Part shown: positions 33,594-37,306 of the stretch, in pieces | Layout of the letters: each line of letters opens with the position of its first letter | Position numbering within the stretch: position 1 is the stretch's first letter | From: Balneolaceae bacterium | Lineage (GTDB): Bacteria; Bacteroidota; Rhodothermia; Balneolales; Balneolaceae | DNA length: 37,306 nucleotides | Direction: 5' to 3' | Assembly: GCA_007127745.1 (NCBI GenBank) | Contig: SKYV01000117.1 | Span: 1 to 37,306 of the forward strand | Position numbers and translations under genes: made by a program | The notes under the pieces: model-generated | Told to the model about the DNA's origin: nothing | Database searches by the model: none | What the model saw: only the letters and a program-made list of their open reading frames with translations

Positions 33594-34380
33594 ACAAAGG
33601 CCGGTTATAGGAGTTACAGGACCTGATGAAGGCGGCACCGGCGCATGGCTGTTTACGGCATTATCTGTACGATTGGCAGGAGGAAAGCCGGTCAGGGTAA
33701 CGGTAGAATCACCCCGTAATATTGATGAACTTGACGGTTTGATACTCGGCGGCGGGGCTGATGTGGAACCTTTAAAATACGGTCAGGAACGCATAGAACG
33801 GGCAACCCTCGCCAAAGATGCCAGAACCATTTTTGAGTGGATTTTGTCCATTCTCTTTTTTCCGGTTTACTGGCTAGCCCGATACTTCCAGCACACCAAA
33901 TCGGCTCCGATAGATACCGAAAGAGATAAACTGGAACTGAATCTGCTGGAACAGGCGCTGAACCATGGCAAGCCGATTCTCGGAATTTGCCGGGGAATGC
34001 AGTTGATGAATGTTCATTTTAAGGGGACCCTGCATCAGGACATTAGCGGATTTTATGAAGAAACGCCGCAGGTATCATCCATCTTTCCCAAAAAGCGAAT
34101 TACGGTCAATAAGGGCTCAACACTGGAAGCTATTCTCCAAACCGATATCTGCAATGTAAACGCGCTGCACAATCAGGCCATAGACCGCCCGGGCGAGGGG
34201 GTGATACCGGTTGCCAAAGAACAGAATAACAGTGTGATACAAGGTGTTGAGCACCAGGATTACCCGTTTGTGATTGGTGTGCAGTGGCATCCGGAATATT
34301 TGATTCAGATTCGAAGGCAGCGCCAACTTTTTAAAACGTTGGTTAAAGAAGCGAAAAGAAGTTTTTTATCGTTACATTGA
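33583..34380 (+). CDS. Class I glutamine amidotransferase / gamma-glutamyl hydrolase (PuuD-like, peptidase C26)
   Basis: This 265-residue protein begins inside the end of the amidoligase gene (overlap 11 bp); GGTGGGTGA precedes ATG 33583. GATase-I motifs: LDGLILGGGADVEP at about residues 50-63, nucleophile Cys136 in PILGICRGMQLMNV, GTLHQDI, NALHNQAIDRPGEG, and the His-x-Glu of VIGVQWHPEYL near residue 230. The arrangement is that of PuuD/gamma-glutamyl-GABA hydrolases. An unusual stretch at about 85-105 (FEWILSILFFPVYWLARYF) is inserted between the GGGAD strand and the DTERDKLELNLL helix, where PuuD proteins have a short loop. The enzyme probably hydrolyses a gamma-glutamyl amide made by, or competing with, the neighbouring amidoligase (inferred). 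Confidence 0.87.
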   Translation: MPFKQRPVIGVTGPDEGGTGAWLFTALSVRLAGGKPVRVTVESPRNIDELDGLILGGGADVEPLKYGQERIERATLAKDARTIFEWILSILFFPVYWLARYFQHTKSAPIDTERDKLELNLLEQALNHGKPILGICRGMQLMNVHFKGTLHQDISGFYEETPQVSSIFPKKRITVNKGSTLEAILQTDICNVNALHNQAIDRPGEGVIPVAKEQNNSVIQGVEHQDYPFVIGVQWHPEYLIQIRRQRQLFKTLVKEAKRSFLSLH

Positions 34381-34759
34381 GTGGAAGTTTGGTATTGTAA
34401 ATAATGGATAAATCCGTGTTAAAATAAATTTCTAGCATATAAAATAGCACGGTATGTTATTACTGCTTTTTTTCAAAAAAACATTTTCAGCACCATCTGA
34501 TCGCAACATCATAGGCCGAGCGGACAGTATTACAAATTGCTCTGATTTAATAGATTATCTTATCTAAAGATCATTTCGAAAATAAACTATAGGTAAGGAT
34601 GTAACTAATTGCCGGATAATGATTTCTTATTGCAAGGAATATGACTGGCAGAGGGTTTCTGATGAGGGGGCACATGACTCTCAAGATTTTGATTGGAACA
34701 GAACCTGGTATAGACATTTTTTGGAAAAGGTAAACTATGTCAAGCTATATATCATATAA
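34381..34759. other. Intergenic region between the GATase and the kinase 3' end
   Basis: This is 379 bp, AT-rich, between two convergent genes. There is no T-run terminator of note. It contains one small open frame (34619-34759, 46 codons) that ends one base before the kinase stop. Beyond that I see nothing. Confidence 0.5.
34619..34759 (+). CDS. Doubtful 46-residue ORF
   Basis: ATG 34619 opens MISYCKEYDWQRVSDEG and ends at TAA 34757-34759, immediately before the kinase stop on the other strand. Aromatic and charged content is protein-like (DFDWNRTWYRHFLEK), and the frame is open for 33 bp before the ATG. There is no Shine-Dalgarno and no recognised family. It could be a remnant of a larger gene or chance. 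Confidence 0.2.
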   Translation: MISYCKEYDWQRVSDEGAHDSQDFDWNRTWYRHFLEKVNYVKLYII

Positions 34760-37306
34760 TCAATTACCGTGATTTCCCAAATTATGTAGCTGCATCCGGT
34801 ACTGTTCAATTTGGTTGTACAGAGGATGTTGAGGCGTGCCAACAGATTCAAGCCGTTTATCTGCCTGGTCCAGGATTTCAGCAGCTTTTTTAAATTTGTC
34901 CAAAGCCGCATAACCATTAGCAAGCCATATTTTTCTGTTTACCGATGAGTAAATTTGTCCAGGCAAATCATGAGCTTCAAGAGATGCGGTCATTTCATCT
35001 ACACTTAATTGATAATTTCCCGATTGGAAATGGCAGATGGATCGGGTTTCAAGCAGATTTGCTTTATCGTTTGGATACTCAAGGAATTTTTCTCCATCGT
35101 TATCTGTCATTTCATCGAGTAAAACAAGCCCCCGATCCGGATCTCCTTTTGAGCAGTAAGCCCATGCCAGCCAAACTTTTGATGCCGCACCGATATATTG
35201 GTTTTGTCGTCCCGTTTGTTCTGTGATTTCGGCAACTCGTGAAAAGTTTTCAAGGGCATTGTCAAAATCATTGAGCCACATGAAGTACCGGCCGCGTACA
35301 ATGTAGTGTGAAATCCAGTTTTCAAATTCCTGACGGTGAAATTCAGCCCATTCGCGATTAGCCTTTTCCGATTCTTCGAAAGCTTTCTTTGAGTGCCCCA
35401 TCAAAAAAAGTGTTTCTGCCATGGCGTTTCTTACTGAAGCCCTGTAATCTCGAGGTTCTTCATAAATTTGATCATAGAGCGCAATCGCTTTTCGGGCATT
35501 GGTTATTGCCTGATCAAAATTGCCAAGATTGCGTTCCAGGCTCACACTGTTGGCAAGGCTCACGGCATACGGCCTGCTTTCATCACCGTGATTTTGTCTG
35601 AAACGCTCCGTTGCCATACTTCTGTGTTTCGATGCTTCCTCCAAATTACCCATGTTTTGATACATACTTGCCAGCCTGTCGAAAAGCAGTGCTTCGGTAT
35701 CCGGATCTTCGCTGAGATGATTACTGTAATTGGCGTAAACATCCTCCAAAAGTTCTAAAGCGTTATGTGGATTGCCGCGGTACTGTTCCAGCCAGCTGCG
35801 GGAAATGCGTATTTTTGCAAAATCGGATACGTACTGATCCGGTTCTGATTTCAAAGATTCGGCTTCCAGCAGTTTATCTTCAACTTCATCCAAATTGTTG
35901 CCAGCAAAAATGAGATTTTGGGATTTCTGTTGGAGTGCACGGGCAAGATCTTCCGGGCGCAGGGAGTCTTCGTTGCGGGCAAGCTCAACGGCGGTATCCA
36001 GTAAAAGGTTTGTTTTTTGCTGGCTTGGCTGCGAATAGTAGGAGTAGACACCTGCAATGGCCAGTAATATTTCAAAACGCTCTTCAGGAGATGCCCCATC
36101 GGGATCCAGGGCACGTTCAGCGCCAATTTCAAGAAGTTCATCAGTTGTTGGAAGCTGATCGCGGGGCTGATCCGGTTCTGCTGCACGAAACAGATCAAGC
36201 AGAAAAACCTGCAACGCTTCTGCTCTGCTGAGGGCCTGTTCTGCCCGTTCGGTTTCCTGTTGTGCCTGTAAAAGTGCTGCTTGTGTTTTCTGCGAATGCC
36301 AGGTGATGGTAGCCGCGTAACCAATAAGCAGCAGTACAATGGCAGCCGCCGAAATTACGCCGACAGTGTGCCGTTCAAAAAATTTTTTGCCGCGATAAAT
36401 TACAGAATTGGGATGGGCAGAAACCGGATTTCCGGTGAGATAATTCTCAATATCCGATGCCAGTTTTTCGGCCGATTCATACCGGCGTTCCGGTTCTTTG
36501 CGCAGAGCTTTCAGTACAATCGTGTCCAGATCTCCCTTCAGGTGCTTTTTCAGCTGATCCGGTTTCGTTCGGCCGGCCGCACTGACCTGTATTCCTGTGG
36601 CATCATTTTTCTTTTGGTTCGACGGAGTTTTTGTGATGGCCGTGCTCGGGCGGGTGGGTTCTTCCTGGCAGATAATCTGCTCAATTTCGCTGGGAGAACG
36701 TCCGTTTACTTCATAAGGCCGGCAGCCGCTCAGCAGTTCGTAAAGCACCACGCCGAGCTGGTAGATATCCGATGCGGTGGTGATGGCGTCGCCGCGCACC
36801 TGTTCGGGACTGGCATAGGCCGGTGTGAGCGGCAGCAAGCCTGTTTGGGTAACCGGCAGATCTGTGGTATCAGTAATTTCCGGGTTCAGGATTTTTGCAA
36901 TGCCGAAGTCGAGTAGTTTAACCTGTCCGTTATTTGTTACCAGAATATTCGATGGTTTCAGGTCGCGGTGCACCACCAGTTTTTGATGAGCGTATTGCAC
37001 AGCACCACAAACTTTTCGGAAAAGGTCAAGCCGTTCGGCAATGGTTAGCTGCTTCTCATTGCAATAGCGATCAATCGGTTTGCCGTCGACATATTCCATG
37101 GCAAACCAGGGCTGACCGTGTTCGGTGATGCCGCCGTCGAGCAGTTTGGCGATATGGCGGTGGCTGAGGCTGGCCAGGATCTGGCGTTCGGTCAGAAACC
37201 GTTGGGTTTGGTTTTGGGAGGTGATGCCGCCGGGAATCAGCTTGAGTGCCACCTGCTGGCGGAACTGTTCATCATCGCGTTCGGCCAGGAACACCGTACC
37301 CATCCC
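34760..37306 (-). CDS. Membrane Ser/Thr protein kinase with TPR repeats (5'-truncated)
   Basis: The frame is open to the window edge: 848 residues are visible, starting inside the glycine loop (GMGTVFLAERD), so the methionine at 37303 is not the start and about 50-90 residues are missing. Kinase motifs are complete from there: VALKLI (ATP Lys at about 21), VVHRDLKPSNILV at about 110, LLDFGIAK at about 130, ASPEQVRG at about 164, and SDIYQLGVVLYELLSG. One transmembrane helix (VGVISAAAIVLLLIGYAATITW, about 314-335) follows a linker and leads into a coiled coil (QAQQETERAEQALSRAEAL). The C-terminal half is TPR-like helical repeats with no PASTA domain. This PknB-TPR architecture phosphorylates protein targets in the cytoplasm. 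Partners probably lie beyond the window. Confidence 0.93.
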   Translation of the reverse strand, partial: GMGTVFLAERDDEQFRQQVALKLIPGGITSQNQTQRFLTERQILASLSHRHIAKLLDGGITEHGQPWFAMEYVDGKPIDRYCNEKQLTIAERLDLFRKVCGAVQYAHQKLVVHRDLKPSNILVTNNGQVKLLDFGIAKILNPEITDTTDLPVTQTGLLPLTPAYASPEQVRGDAITTASDIYQLGVVLYELLSGCRPYEVNGRSPSEIEQIICQEEPTRPSTAITKTPSNQKKNDATGIQVSAAGRTKPDQLKKHLKGDLDTIVLKALRKEPERRYESAEKLASDIENYLTGNPVSAHPNSVIYRGKKFFERHTVGVISAAAIVLLLIGYAATITWHSQKTQAALLQAQQETERAEQALSRAEALQVFLLDLFRAAEPDQPRDQLPTTDELLEIGAERALDPDGASPEERFEILLAIAGVYSYYSQPSQQKTNLLLDTAVELARNEDSLRPEDLARALQQKSQNLIFAGNNLDEVEDKLLEAESLKSEPDQYVSDFAKIRISRSWLEQYRGNPHNALELLEDVYANYSNHLSEDPDTEALLFDRLASMYQNMGNLEEASKHRSMATERFRQNHGDESRPYAVSLANSVSLERNLGNFDQAITNARKAIALYDQIYEEPRDYRASVRNAMAETLFLMGHSKKAFEESEKANREWAEFHRQEFENWISHYIVRGRYFMWLNDFDNALENFSRVAEITEQTGRQNQYIGAASKVWLAWAYCSKGDPDRGLVLLDEMTDNDGEKFLEYPNDKANLLETRSICHFQSGNYQLSVDEMTASLEAHDLPGQIYSSVNRKIWLANGYAALDKFKKAAEILDQADKRLESVGTPQHPLYNQIEQYRMQLHNLGNHGN

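Overview
The window is ordinary bacterial chromosome, densely packed with genes on both strands. Several features point to the Bacteroidota/Balneolota/Rhodothermota side of the tree: a single-subunit diheme-type SdhC in an sdhCAB operon, a DUF4296-type lipoprotein, a GlmM of the 'ISVSGIRGI...TASHNPAEWNALK' type, start codons often lacking a strong Shine-Dalgarno, and a PknB-like kinase carrying TPRs. A Balneolaceae-like organism is my best guess from protein style. This is inference; no search was run.

Layout. 1-1937 (minus): a 5'-complete but window-truncated phosphoglucosamine mutase, a PduO-type cobalamin adenosyltransferase and a YigZ/IMPACT protein. 2142-5557 (plus): succinate dehydrogenase sdhCAB, with an inverted repeat in its leader and a strong hairpin/T-run terminator after it. 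5803-8556 (plus): an outer-membrane beta-barrel protein and RecQ. 8535-9640 (minus): an SDR coupled to a DUF4296 lipoprotein, the latter overlapping the recQ 3' end. 9765-10493 (plus): CoaX. 10677-14646 (minus): uridine kinase, cell-wall amidase, a second SDR and a tandem universal stress protein with its terminator. 14825-19221 (minus): ValS and RsmB. 19655-21906 (minus): a membrane-GNAT fusion coupled to adenine deaminase. 22528-23466 (minus): an OsmC protein and a small DoxX-like membrane protein. 23905-29842 (minus): the complete cytochrome bd oxidase cluster cydA-cydB-cydD-cydC. 30080-34380 (plus): penicillin-acylase-type Ntn hydrolase, amidoligase, and class I glutamine amidotransferase/gamma-glutamyl hydrolase. 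34760-37306 (minus): a membrane Ser/Thr kinase with TPRs, truncated by the window edge.

Two energy modules stand out: sdhCAB feeds electrons into the quinone pool, and CydAB with its assembly exporter CydDC draws them off to oxygen at low tension. Most other genes are housekeeping functions (cell-wall precursors and hydrolysis, cofactors, tRNA charging, rRNA methylation, purine salvage, stress).

The most system-like stretch is 30080-34380. Three consecutive same-strand genes all encode amide-bond enzymes: one Ntn hydrolase, one GS-like amidoligase and one GATase-I, and the last two overlap by 11 bp. The GATase carries an unusual hydrophobic insert. The amidoligase/GATase pairing has been predicted to make or trim peptide or gamma-glutamyl amide modifications, but the substrate is unknown.

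The longer intergenic gaps (17.5-17.9, 19.2-19.7, 21.9-22.5 and 23.5-23.9 kb) hold several kinds of palindromic and mosaic repeats: a REP-like triplet, nested inverted repeats that look inserted in one copy of a duplicated intergenic motif, and a pair of 11-bp palindromes 20 bp apart. I saw no tRNA, rRNA, CRISPR array, transposase gene or prophage.
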